From the NCBI GenBank assembly GCA_964200185.2, contig CAXNAD020000422.1, positions 1 to 20,032 of the forward strand: DNA of 20,032 bases, read 5' to 3'. Each line of letters opens with the position of its first letter. Position 1 is the first letter of the stretch. This DNA is from Choristocarpus tenellus KU-1152. Taxonomy: Eukaryota > Phaeophyceae. The position numbers and the translations under genes were made by a program. This document shows positions 9,726 through 19,059 of this stretch, piece after piece. The notes beneath the pieces are model-generated. The model was not told where the DNA came from and ran no database searches. It was given only the letters and a program-made list of their open reading frames with translations.

Positions 9726-10490
9726 CTACTCAAGCACACATGAGCTCACAACACTAAGGGCTAGGAGATCTTGTGAGTCTGAATCCTCGTTCTCATGGAC
9801 ATCACATTCCAACTCAGGGTTTGTGAGTAAATCACAACATATGTCGTCCATGTCACTGACCTCCTCCTCGCTTTCCAAAGGGAAGCTACTTTCTAAAGAT
9901 GTAACCCTGCCCTTCTTATTGATATTCAAGATGTTAGGCAACTCCTCTTGATTGGCACTTCCCTCGCAGTCACTTTCATTTTTTTTGCTCTCCTCCTCGT
10001 CCTCATTGCTGCTGCTGTTGCCTACTTGGAGAGAACTCTCAGACTTGAAAGGTTGAACCCTGCCATTCCCTTCTTGTTCTCTAGCAGGTAACACAATTGT
10101 TGATGACTTATCCTTACATCAACATCACTTCCACAACCATCTCCCTTCTTACTACTGTTGTCATATTTCTTGAAAGAGTGAGAGACTTGGAAGCTTTTAA
10201 GCCTCACCATTCCCCTTCTTGTGTGTTCATAGAGGTTTTACACTATTTCTTTTTCATCGCCATTCTCTCAACCCTACCTTCATTCCCCTCCTGAACATCA
10301 TCATCTCCACCACTTTCTATCTCCACCTCTACCTTCTACTCCACACCCTCTTGATCTTGAACTCCTAAATCGTCGTCATATGCACCCCCATGATATTCCA
10401 CCACTTTCTATCTCCACCTCTACCTTCTGTTCCTAACCCTCTTGATCTTGACCTCCCAAATCTTCGTCATACACCCCCCCACAATATTCC
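9726..10490 (-). pseudogene. Acidic repeat-rich reading frame, broken
   Basis: The best frame (10094 to 9726, 122 codons ending in a TAG) is rich in Glu, Asp, Ser and Asn, with clusters such as SSSNEDEEESKKNESDCE and ESEEEVSDMDD. Neighbouring minus-strand frames continue the same character upstream: KKGDGCGSDVDV (10022-10210) and VYDEDLGGQDQEG then KVEVEIESGG (10307-10488). Three imperfect repeats start with an N/Q-x-K/E-x-G-x-x-x-R/V pattern near 10220, 10090 and 9925. Two stops and at least two frame changes break it. It may be the disordered C-terminal part of the gene whose spliced exons lie just upstream. No family recognised. Confidence 0.5.
10307..10488 (-). repeat. 91-bp tandem duplication in the acidic region
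   Basis: 10307-10397 and 10398-10488 are about 85-90% alike. Both begin CCACCACTTTCTATCTCCAC. On the minus strand each encodes a YD(E/D)DLG-x-QDQEG...KVEVEIESGG peptide. A period of 91 rather than 90 puts the two copies in different frames. That fits a 30-codon coding repeat that later gained or lost one base, so the region was probably coding once. Confidence 0.8.
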
Positions 10491-10699
10491 TTCATGAAGT
10501 TGACAAGAACCTCACTGTTTTTATGTTGGACAAGATATGAGGGTTGTGTTTCACAAGTTCAGGATACAGGTTGGAGCCAAGGGTGTAAAAGATTACAATG
10601 TATCGATTGGAATTGGAATGAAGGTTGGTGATTCTGCTTGGGTCATCCCATTCACTTTCTTGAGGAAAACTTCCTCCTGATCTACGACCTCATCCTTTT

Positions 10700-11601
10700 T
10701 TCAAGCTCTTTGATAATCTGCAATGCTGCATGCAGACGAAGCACTGCTCCCTGATAGTTGCCAAAATCTGGAACAGATGAAAGCACATGTTCCTGTTATT
10801 GAAATATGGGGTGAAATATTTAGTGATATCATCATTAACGTTTTAGGTGCTATGCCTATGATAGATTTCATAACTTCAAGATAGACAAGAATTATTGTCA
10901 CTCCAACAGTCAGGACGCGAAAGAGTAGGAATGAACGGGAAAAAAAAGCTGGAAATGAGCTCACCTTTATCCTTAATAGGTTGGTGAAGCTCATCCATCC
11001 TTTTCTTTAGCAGTTCAAAGTGTGCATTTGGATTGCTTATCCAGAAGACAGTGAAGTAGTGTACATGTCAAAAAAACGAATGCAGACTGCAGAGAGATGA
11101 ACAGGCAGAAGAGGAGGTACTGTGGACACAAATAAATGGGAAGCCAAAAACAGGAGAATGTGCAAATTGAATATTAGATGTTGAGGGGAAAGGATAATAA
11201 TTACAAGATTGGAAAGGTTATGCATTGATTCAGACAAAACACTGTACTTACTTGTTGCAGCAATGAAGACTGATGGAGGGGTGATATGTGCAACTATACC
11301 TAATGACATCTAGAGGACAATGATAAGATGTTCGTCCATAAGTAACTCGCTTTGATTGTAGTCTGCCTGTATTCTCTCCAAACCTTGAGAAGTACTGTTC
11401 GAATTCCAAAGTTTCTGAGGTGTTATCAGATGACAGGGTTGTGGTTTGGTGATTGTCATCAGTCGGTCATTGTGCATAGAAGGAAAAATAAATATATAAG
11501 AATATTGAAGGCGAGATCTTAGGGAGGAGAGACATGACATGCTCTCACCTTCATTGGCACAGTTGCAGACACAGGTTACAATAGCGTTGAAGAATTCAGT
11601 C
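10700..11601 (-). CDS. Candidate spliced gene, four short exons, unknown product
   Basis: Minus-strand exons are proposed at 11601-11549, 11309-11252, 11035-10965 and 10767-about 10700. Each intron starts with GT and ends with AG: donors GTGAGA, GTAAGT and GTGAGC; acceptors CCTCTAG, GGATAAG and CTGTTCCAG. Intron sizes are about 239, 216 and 197 bp. With these joints the reading phase is kept across all three junctions without a stop. Exon peptides include TEFFNAIVTCVCNCANE, NPNAHFELLKKRMDELHQP and FGNYQGAVLRLHAALQIIKE. After AAAAAAGG at about 10692-10699 the frame shifts; another frame then reads DEVVDQEEVFLKKVNGMTQ. I do not recognise the family. A distant likeness to the prolyl 4-hydroxylase alpha N-terminal region (N-P-x-x-A-F...L-R-L) was considered but is weak. 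The 5' end is not defined. Confidence 0.4.
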
Positions 11602-12007
11602 CTATCTCTCTTCTACTTGAGCTCATCATCTCAAGTAGCGAGGCCTTAGGTCTTGTCAAGAAAAGTCTCGATTTTTGTTGGGTTTTTTTTTTACTGTTTT
11701 ACTGGGAAGTTTTCCCATCATTGTGTGTGAAGTGCCGTAGGTCATACTGATAATGGCACAGTTTGACCAACTGCCTGTGTTTCAGGTCTTCTTTGGAGTC
11801 GTCATCTTCCCTCTGGATGTATGGATATATCTTGTCCAGCAAAGCCTGTTGGATGGTTCTGAAACATTGCCCTGACCAACGATATCATTCTGCTCAAGAT
11901 ACCCCCAACACTGACTGGGTGGTACATGACTGGCTGGAAACGACTCCCTCCATTATGGAAAAAAACTGTGCATTCTTGTTATTCTTTGGATAATCTTCCA
12001 GGCATAC
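11602..12007. other. No firm gene
   Basis: The region upstream of the candidate spliced gene shows no clear first exon or promoter. On the plus strand TGTTTCAG at about 11779-11786 and TCTTCCAG at about 11994-12001 look like splice acceptors. The second is followed by a short open stretch leading into the frame at 12008. The evidence is not enough to build a gene. Confidence 0.4.
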
Positions 12008-12376
12008 GTGATGTTCATGACTTTTGTGAAGGACTCCAGGATTTCATGGGCAAAACCTGGTGTGAGGACACCTGTTAATTCCCCTGATGTTGAAGGGAGA
12101 CCTCCTGTTCCTACGTATAGAAAGAATTCTCAGAACTATCGCCTAGTTTTGGCTGTTAAGGCAGTACAGAAGGTTATCCTCAACTTCAGGATCTTTCAAT
12201 CTCTCCTTGGGGTCATGAGTCAGAGATCTGGCTATAATGTACTGGTTAAAGATGTAAGCCATGTAGCAGCTTTCTCTGGCCCTGCTATTGGTCATAGATG
12301 CCCTGAAGTAATGAATTCAGTCCACTTTGACTACAATGAGATTTGTTGCCAACTCCATATGATGGAGAGAACATGA
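12008..12376 (+). CDS. Hypothetical open frame of 122 codons
   Basis: This open frame from ATG to TGA has a mixed, fairly natural composition, with segments such as FVKDSRISWAKPGVRTPV and RSGYNVLVKDVSHVAAF. It has no transmembrane run, signal peptide or motif that I can name. A good splice acceptor (ATCTTCCAG) lies just upstream at 11993-12001, and GTGTGAGG near 12060 could be a donor, so this could be part of an exon rather than a full gene. It may equally be chance. No homologue is recognised. Confidence 0.2.
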   Translation: MMFMTFVKDSRISWAKPGVRTPVNSPDVEGRPPVPTYRKNSQNYRLVLAVKAVQKVILNFRIFQSLLGVMSQRSGYNVLVKDVSHVAAFSGPAIGHRCPEVMNSVHFDYNEICCQLHMMERT

Positions 12377-12627
12377 GGCAATATGTATAAATCCGTAATG
12401 TTTCAGATTGTTGGAAATGACCCTACTTTTGGTGAATTGATTAGCGTGGCAAAGGGGTGTAGTTGAGTTGTTGGATTGTCTGAACTGCCCAAAAACATAC
12501 GCATAAATTTGGAGGCGGTTGACTGTGTGCGTGGAGTGGTGTATGTGATGAGAGGTTTGAAAACATAGGTAATGTGCAAGAATCTGTAACATTTCGGATT
12601 TTTGCAAATGATCCTTTTTCTGATGAC
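12376..12627. repeat. Diverged direct repeat, period 191 bp
   Basis: 12376-12436 and 12567-12627 are about 75% alike over 61 bases. Each starts AGG(C/T)AAT(A/G)TG and includes AATC(C/T)GTAA and GAT(T/-)...TTG(G/C)AAATGA(C/T)CCT. On the minus strand the two copies give related peptides (NNLKHYGFIHIA and KNPKCYRFLHIT). The 130 bases between the copies are not obviously repeated. It may be two monomers of a satellite or a remnant of a duplicated exon. Confidence 0.7.
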
Positions 12628-13489
12628 CTTATTTTGTGCCAATGTCGAGAAGTAAAAACGTTCCAAGGTATGAACTACAACAGAACATGTTAATCAATAG
12701 GTAGGCCCTTTATCATTGTGTGTCGGATCCCTATAAATGGTCTGGGTTTAATGTACTAATATCACCTTGTGATGGCAGCTGGCACAACATACGATAAGGA
12801 GATGATAGCAATGTCTTCTCATACACACACATATAGATGGTGTGCAGTGTGATATCGCTGGTGTTGTTTTGGATATATAAAACCTCTTTCTCTGCTGCTT
12901 CACAAATTAATTTCAACATAGCACTGAGTTTATCCGCTGACATCCATGTTCATATGATGTCTGTTGTCCCTCCCCATTGTCAATTACGCCAATCAACATG
13001 GGGAAGCCGAACTAATGATAAACATCATCAGGTGTCGATGTGTTGCATCATAGTATGTTGCCCTTGTTGGCAGCACAGTTCAGTATCCTGGTGGTTAGGA
13101 GAGAGATATACATTTACTTCTTTTACATCCAGCAAATGTCACACACTAGAGTTGTGTTAAACACGATGAGAATGGACAAAACTTTGCCTGACATTGTATT
13201 GTGACTACAAAGTCACAACTGATGTTATTTTGCATTTGAGATACAAACAACAAATTGTTGGACCTGGTATTAAAAAAAATCTTGTCAGAACTACCAAAAT
13301 AAACCGAAAAAATGTTAATAAAGTATGCATAGATGATATCGAATCCATCCACGCCTTCTCTTTCTTAAAATGTTTGAATAATATGTATGTAAATACTTCC
13401 CACAACGTGACACATGGGAGAAGGGGGTAGGGGGGATGATTGTGGGTGACTTTCCCCTCCTTCCTCCATTGTTACTATATCTGTTCATC
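12628..13489. other. No recognisable gene
   Basis: Only short, mutually overlapping frames are present (107 codons at most, 12837-13160 plus). No domain, RNA gene or strong repeat is seen. A purine-rich run (GGGAGAAGGGGGTAGGGGGG) lies at about 13416-13435. Confidence 0.5.
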
Positions 13490-13960
13490 TTCACCCACTA
13501 ACCGAGAGTTAGGCAGGATTGTCTTGTAAGGATGATCCGAAAAAAGGACAGAAGGGTGCCATTTTGTACAATTGTGGAAGAGAGTTTTGCTGGCCTTGTG
13601 GTGTGACTTTGTATGCCGAAAGGCTGAAACATTCTTTTTAGTGTACACCACTTTTGCGCATTCAAAAGCAACAGAAATAGAGTGCATTGAGTCAAACAAA
13701 TCGAGAGGTATGTAGGCAGGTTTGGACCGTTGTGTATTATTCTAAGACATTTCTTTCCCTGTGCAATATTCTATTCCTTAGCTTCAGTATGCACAAAAGC
13801 CTGTACACAAAATTCATATTTCCCTTTTCCCAATACAATGGGATCCAGCAGGTCAGCAAAGTCTCTTTCTGCAATTGTAGAAAAAACAGCACAGTTTCTG
13901 CTTTCGTTCGATCATCCCCAAATTGCAACCCAGTCTACCTTTCTGCTGGTTTGAATCATT
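13490..13960. repeat. Old inverted repeat, arms of about 170-200 bp
   Basis: The reverse complement of about 13490-13690 aligns with about 13765-13960 at roughly 60-65% identity by eye. Shared blocks include GC(G/A)CAAAAG, TGTACAC, CAGCAAA(A/G)(C/T)TCTCTT, (A/G)CAATTGTA(C/G)AAAA and CGATCATCC/CGGATCATCC. About 75-100 bases separate the arms. Conceptual translations of the two arms are also similar (FSDHPYKTI and SFDHPQIAT), so the unit may once have been coding or an element copied in both orientations. The boundaries are approximate. Confidence 0.6.
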
Positions 13961-15238
13961 GCACATCAGGTTAAAAGGAAATATGACTTGGAAAATGGCA
14001 AATTGTTCCAAACCTGCCTACCTCTCCATTTCTTTTGCTTCTCATCTCCCCTCTGTACTTATTTCCACATCCTACCAATCCATCTTGTTCTTCAGCAAAA
14101 CACAATAGTACTGAATCGTTGAGTAAGGGATGACTTTCGTCCCACCACATTTCTGATGTGTCTCTTTCCCAAAAACATCTAATTCGCCCTCCCAAACAGA
14201 AATATGCATTATTTATGGTTTTTCCAAATCAGTTATTTATTGCTCGACCTCTTCTGGGCTGCATGTTCTTCATCCCAGAATATTTCATCCCCCTTCAACA
14301 CCTAACTGATATGACGCTCCAAAAAATTATAACCAACATTTATAAGGAGTCAAAGCATTTAAGAGGGTATTACCCTGTTTGTTCAGGTCTTGGTTTCCCA
14401 CGGTTTTCCATGCCTATTTTCCGTTTTCTGTGTGAACACGGTCACCTAAAACATATACGACTATGAAAGGTGTGTCTGGAGCAAGGATATTGACACTTGG
14501 TCTCAAAAACTATAGCAAAATTCATCAAAATCCCAACATTGGATTTGTGACACAAACGGACACGGCCCCCCTATCCTCTTAAGCTTGGGGTCAAGGTATT
14601 TCATAAATGACAACATAACTCTAACTATATACACGGCGCAATCTATTTTCTCCCTACAAAACCCAGCAGGATCTACCACATTTATCAACCGTTCATCAGG
14701 TGTGGTAATGTGTCATCTGTCCCTCAACCATCCCTTGTCAAGGGGGGCATACATACATACATTACGAACGTTTTAGTGGCGGGACACGGCCACAACAAAT
14801 CAGCAGACATGTAACTGTTGCTCTTCCAAAACATGTGACAAACTTAGAACATACATCCCCTTGCAATGAACAAATGTGTCAAATCTGCATTCTGCTGTTC
14901 ATGTGCTCCTTGATCTTGAAAGCATACATCGTGCAGGCAGGCAGGCAGGCAGGCAAGCAAAAAGACGTGATAAGAGACGTAAAGAAAACGAACAGCACTA
15001 GGGCTTCCGAACTGGTCCACAACCGTTTACTAGACCAGCCCAACGCAGCTTAGCTTCACATAGCAGACAGACAGGATGTGGTGCGATCTGCGTGGTATTG
15101 CCTTTCTTAACACCACCCCTACACCGTCACACCTAAGAATCCACACCAACCTCCCACACACAAAAAAAAGGAATCACCTCTTCCTGTGTCTTGTTGCGTG
15201 CACACTGGGCAGGCCAAATTCTCCAAGAAACACTTTGC
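13961..15238. other. No recognisable gene
   Basis: This region contains a partial third match to the neighbouring inverted repeat (CCAAACCTGCCTAC at about 14009-14022, mirrored by GTAGGCAGGTTTGG at 13712-13725), a tetranucleotide run at 14933-14958, and short frames without motifs. The 102-codon frame at 14158-14466 shows no domain. No terminal repeat of element C was found here. Confidence 0.5.
14933..14958. repeat. (CAGG)n microsatellite
   Basis: Five to six units of CAGG in a row followed by CAAG, then an A-rich stretch. A second short (CAGA)n run lies near 15063-15072. These are simple slippage-prone repeats with no sign of function. Confidence 0.9.
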
Positions 15239-15424
15239 CTACCCTTCAACATAAAAATCCTTCTTTTGTGAAAAATCAGTCGGCACCACTCCATGGCTCA
15301 GCGCCCAAGGAATGTTGCTCCTCGAGTCACCTCTTGATATCTTGTGCACAGTTGTTGGGCAGTCAAAACACGGACGGAGACAGAGAAACGCTCTTGGGCT
15401 GAACTGCCAAGGGGATGAACTCAC
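15239..15424 (-). pseudogene. Element C post-integrase module
   Basis: The 61-codon minus-strand frame ends in SQKKDFYVEG and a stop. After the integrase core, Ty3 proteins of this sort have a stretch of helix and then an N-F-x-x-G-D-x-V-L-V motif that starts a small barrel or chromodomain-like module. DFYVEG could be its remains. Beyond the stop another frame gives SVFLGEFGLPS, possibly the following strand. The assignment is by position and a short pattern only. Confidence 0.35.
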
Positions 15425-15429
15425 CTGGG

Positions 15430-16180
15430 ATTTTCTCGCAGTAGTGAATGAATATGGCCTGGACTGTTAACACTCTCTGCATGCCGTATTGAGTGCCTAC
15501 CCATTGCACCACAGGTACAAAGTCCACCAATCAATTGTGGGGGACGAAACTCAGTATACAGTGCTATCATTGTCCTGATCACTTCACGCAACATGTGTTC
15601 GACACTTCCATTCGTTCAAGGCGAATTGGGTACAGCGAACATGTGATCCACTCAGTTCCCTCATTTGCTTCAAAAGCTGATTCTTGAAATGACACCATGA
15701 ATCACTCACCCATATGCTTTGCATGGTAATGGTCAAACTTCATTTCATTAGGCACTGTGCTGTGAGGTCGACATAGCAGGTTTGTGTTGGCTCCAATGAT
15801 ACAAAAGTGTTCATGTCCACCAGTACCAGAATCTACTTCTAGCCTCCAGTATCGCCAAGTCCATCTTCTCCCAGAAGTCCATTGATCCCCACATCCACAT
15901 ACTCTTTAAGTGTAATACCTCGCCAATGACGGTGGCATGTATTGTCTCAACGTAAGAAGGCCCCAGAACCATTTTCCCACCCTTAGGATCCATACAATGC
16001 AGATATTGTTGCCTGAACATACACATTAGTTAGTCTGTCTCCATTATTGAACAGTAGCAATAGGTGGCAAGTCGGAGCAAAGTTGCAGCTTTACCACAAT
16101 GACCTCCTTCATCCATCTGCAAAGTATTGCCAATATCAATGCAATAATTTTGGTAGACATCTGCAAACACAGGGTCATAC
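15430..16180 (-). pseudogene. Element C integrase, zinc-finger remnant and DDE core
   Basis: The frame starts with EGGHCGKAATLLRLATYCY and, past a stop, FRQQYLHCMDPKGGKMVLGP. In the family an H-x-G-H-x-G...C-x-x-C zinc site lies here; one His and one Cys are kept, the others changed. GEVLHLKSMWMWGS (15880-15925) is where the family has G-E-V-L-H-F-D; the first catalytic Asp appears to be Lys. Past further stops, VLVDMNTFVSLEP and then NGSVEHMLREVIRTMIA (about 15565-15612) carry the catalytic Glu of the D-D-E triad. This identifies a Ty3-type integrase with good confidence; it should be inactive. Confidence 0.85.
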
Positions 16181-16304
16181 TAGGGATTATGAATTCCCCA
16201 ACCTCAGTAGTTCCACCCTCCATGGCCACAGTGACTGCCGCCTTTGGAGCTTTAATCACCTGCAAGGAGGGTAGAGGTAAACTGGTCTCCACTAGGGCAG
16301 GCAA
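16044..16304 (-). pseudogene. Element C RNase H-integrase spacer
   Basis: The minus-strand frame reads ALVETSLPLPSLQVIKAPK near its start. In the oomycete-type Ty3 elements I recall, the spacer before integrase has an acidic residue, F-x-W-P-S/T-L-x-x-I and a Q. This fits S-L-P-L-P-S-L-Q-V-I, with a proline-rich change. The frame is open for 86 codons to about 16044 but departs from the integrase frame after about 16170. The 16305-16670 stretch upstream is probably part of the same element but is too decayed to assign. Confidence 0.4.
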
Positions 16305-16558
16305 TGAATGTCACCGCTTGAACAGAGGGAGCAACGGGAAAGAAGATCACACCCAGAATTTCGCTCATCAGAGGTATGCTTAGGGTTAGGGTGCAATCAA
16401 ATTGTACAAACGTAGGCAAAGAGACCCGTTCTGTGCCCAATTTTCTTTCATTTTCTGCATTCTGGATGGGTGATCGCCATCCTCCCTTTGTTGTGTTGTT
16501 GGTAGATATAATCCTTTTCATTTATTGGTGCATTCATATGAAACCGAGAGTAATAAGA

Positions 16559-16584
16559 GTGGTGGTGGTGGTGCTGGTGCTGGT
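16559..16584. repeat. (GTG)n/(GTGCTG)n triplet repeat
   Basis: A short run of GTGGTGGTGGTG followed by CTGGTGCTGGTA. On the minus strand it encodes a His-rich run (HQHQHHHHH). It is a simple repeat lying in the unassigned part between the hairpin array and the integrase of element C. Confidence 0.85.
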
Positions 16585-16673
16585 AAACTGTTGGGATATA
16601 TTGCCTGTCATACGACGCGGTGAGTGGCACCGGAAACTCCATGAGGGGATATTCAATAATTTTAGTGTCATTG

Positions 16674-17141
16674 TTGTTAGAACACTAATAAACCCCTGTG
16701 TCTACCGAGGAGCTGGTCAGTTGACTACCTGCTCGGTAGACACAGGGGTTTACTAGTGTTCTAACAAAAGCTGATCCCGGAGATCGTTAGACTTGATAAG
16801 GTTTCACCCGAGGGTTGCTATCCCTTTAATCGGTGACCAACTTCGGCGGGGCAGTTATTAACGTGACATTGTGTATCCTGGCGGCGTGTTTAGCCTTTTG
16901 ACGGATGGTAACCATGGCGAGATTCGACCCCAGGAGAGTAACGTTTGTTATAACACTACTAAACCTCTGTGTCTACCGAGGAGCTGGTCAGCTGACTACC
17001 TGCTCGGTAGACAAAGGGGTTACTTGTGTTCTAACAAAAGCTAATCCCGGGGATCGTTAGACTTGATGAGGTTTCGCCCGAGGGTTACTCTCCCTCTAAT
17101 CAGTAACCAACTTCGGCGGGGCAGTTACCTATGTGATATCT
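16674..17141. repeat. 271-bp tandem repeat with a 36-bp-stem hairpin in each copy
   Basis: Copy 1 spans 16674-16944; copy 2 spans 16945 to about 17141 and is truncated. Each begins with an inverted repeat. In copy 1 the arms 16674-16709 and 16732-16767 differ at one of 36 positions around a 22-base loop. In copy 2 the arms 16945-16980 and 17003-17037 have several mismatches. The loops contain GTCAGYTGAC, a perfect palindrome in copy 2. A GC-rich block with CCCGAGGGTT and ACTTCGGCGGGGCAGTTA follows, well conserved between the copies. The array lies between RNase H and integrase of element C, so it appears to have been inserted there. Confidence 0.93.
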
Positions 17142-17179
17142 CAGTTGCCTCAACTATATCTCCCACCTCCATGGTCTTC

Positions 17180-17480
17180 TCCAGTCTCAACTGTTGAAAT
17201 GATTCGCGAATAAAGACTTGCCGCTAAGAACAGATCTTGAGCATTTGCAGAGACATGCATAAATGTTGAGCAGAAATCTCTGACACAAGATGAAGTATAG
17301 AAAATGTGCAAAAAATATGTGTGCGCCTAGTTACAGAAGCCGGTCTATGTGTCTGTAGGTGACAATAATAGCGAAAGGTTATTTATCCATGGTAGGTCAC
17401 CTCAGTTGAGATCCACGAAAAAACTCGCTGAGAAACCCCAGGGGTTCGGTTAGTGCCTCATATCTGCTAGTGTTTGGATA
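17180..17480 (-). pseudogene. Element C RNase H C-terminal part
   Basis: The minus strand reads EPLGFLSEFFRGSQLR (17401-17452), a stop, then PTMDK, a stop, then FAIIVTYRHIDRLL and AHIFFAHF. The family block is P-L-x-F-x-S-G-x-F-x-G-x-Q-x-R-W-x-x-x-D-K-E-x-x-A-I-V, followed about 20 residues later by D-H-x-N-L. The W and the catalytic E positions fall at the two stops, and the D-H pair has become A-H. The start of RNase H is unclear, between 17690 and 17480. Translation fades towards 17180, just before the hairpin repeat. Confidence 0.8.
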
Positions 17481-17689
17481 GGGATTTGTGTCAGAAAACA
17501 TCCTTAGTGAGCATCAGGACACATGAGAATAGCACAATCTGCACGTGCATGAGGAAGCTCAACAGTCTGACTCACAAACTGCTGTGCAGCTATCCATGCT
17601 TAACCTCTCGCCAGAGTCCGGTGCTAAGATATCAACTAGGAGCAACTTCCTTAGTCGTGTGTTCTCGACATGCATTCCTCCACCAAGGG

Positions 17690-18480
17690 TCTATCTAAGT
17701 GCTCCATCTACTTCAGGTGGGGGAGGGAGATGGGTACGGAGCCAGTTTACCGCCTGCAAAAACTGCTTCATTTCACCAGCAGTCTCGGCGCGTCATTGAT
17801 CTTGTAGCCCTTGAATCTGTTCAGTATCATGACTCGCTTTGGGTCCAGAATAAACCTTACCACACCACTTGATAATTGGAGAGTAGAGGATACTCTTGTC
17901 CCCAGCAGCAAAAACGCCACGAGCGTCAGTCACCTGAGCATTACATCAATGTTGACAACCAGATCTTCCGCATCTTCACCTCAAAAAGATGGTATCATCC
18001 ACCCAAATGAGTCCTATCTTATGAGACCATCATGGATTCCAGGTTGGGTATACAGGATTTTTCTGTCTTGTGGTCCACAGCACTGTATTCTGTCACTAAA
18101 CGCAACCTCCAACCACGAAGCTTGGGCACTGGCATGCCAGGGTTGTTCCAAACGGACTGTGCACTTTGGAACATCACCAGGGTTATTTGTACCCACAAAT
18201 ATACCAAGCCACCAAGTCACTTCTGTACTTCATTCAGGCTGTATGTCCTGTGATTTGCCTTGAGAGTAGTAGCTCCATCTTTCAGGACTACTCTCAAAGA
18301 TTCAACATCTGCTGGTGGATCACGGCCAAATAATACTCGAAATGCATTGGCATGACACGGCCAAGCACCTCTCTCACCCTCTGCAGAGGTCTGTCAGGCA
18401 TGCCATCTACTGCTGCCGTCTCAACAGCTTTCTCCAGAGCGAGGGTACATTTCATGCGTTCCTCGTCTAGAGCCATCAGC
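17690..18480 (-). pseudogene. Element C reverse transcriptase
   Basis: In order on the minus strand: LFGRDPPADVESLRVVLKDG (about 18285-18345), the pre-fingers segment; NNPGMPVPKLRGWRL and TEYSAVDHKTEK (18164-18060), matching the W-x-S-P-x-x-x-V-x-K...D-Y-R-x-V-N-x-x-T region. WVDD at 17994-18005 has both catalytic aspartates with Trp in place of Tyr. KWCGKVYSG (17844-17870) is the strand after the palm, and FLQAVNWLRTHLP (about 17730-17770) lies in the connection to RNase H. The part between the fingers and WVDD (the motif A and P-F-G-x-x-N region) is not readable and seems deleted, since only about 15 codons separate them. At least four stops and three frames are used. Confidence 0.85.
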
Positions 18481-18654
18481 ATGTCCGGGGCTCACTCTCG
18501 TAGATATTCTCTGGAGCCATCATGAACACTCTTTTGTCTTCAGAAATTCTCATACTTTCCTGCATGGTTTCCACATGGACACGAACCTTCATATAGATGA
18601 ATAGCTAGCTCTAAGGCCAGTGATACCAAGTTCTACATTCGTCTTAGTTACCTC

Positions 18655-19056
18655 TTAAAAAAGGGTATTGTATGTCAATCTGAATATCTTCTGTCATGTC
18701 CTCATTGCCGACAACGACCATATCCTAATCCCAAGCATCACTGGAAAAATTCGATTCCTCAATACCATGGTCATAACTGGAGTGGATAGTCATGTACATT
18801 GGAAATAAGATGGGCGCAGGAAGACACACTACCATGCCTATATGATAAGCCTTGATTTTGGCATGCAGTCCCTCTGTGATGGCTGCCATCCCAGCCTCAC
18901 ACTGTCGACCAGGGTCTTGGCAGCAAAAGGTGTCTTACTCAACATGTCAATGCCAGTTAGGGTCAGATCACTCACTCCATAATATGTATCTACCTGAACT
19001 CGCACTCCATCCAGTCGCAGAGACATAAGAGTCTCTGAAACTGCCATGGAGTACAT
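18655..19056 (-). pseudogene. Element C protease-like region and pre-RT linker
   Basis: The frame starting at 19056 contains LRLDGVRVQVDTYYGVSDLT. In Ty3-like retropepsins a short beta-strand (V-x-V-x-V) leads into D-S-G-A-D-x-S. Here the D-S-G site reads Y-Y-G, so the catalytic Asp seems lost. A frame change near 18890-18900 is followed by EAGMAAITEGLHAKIKAYHI and a hydrophobic run to about 18790, then an acidic stretch (NEDMTEDIQIDIQ) resembling the linker before RT. TAG and TAA stops occur near 18726 and 18655. Protease identity is an inference from place and pattern. Confidence 0.45.
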
Positions 19057-19059
19057 CCC

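Noticed and set aside
10700-11035. Prolyl 4-hydroxylase alpha subunit N-terminal domain
   Set aside because: Only an N-P-x-x-A-F/H-F-x-L-L-K-x-R-like stretch and a G-A-x-L-R-L stretch are similar. No catalytic domain or neighbouring exons support it.
16376-16756. A 126-codon plus-strand gene over the triplet repeat and hairpin
   Set aside because: It crosses the boundary of the hairpin repeat and lies opposite element C; it is a shadow frame.
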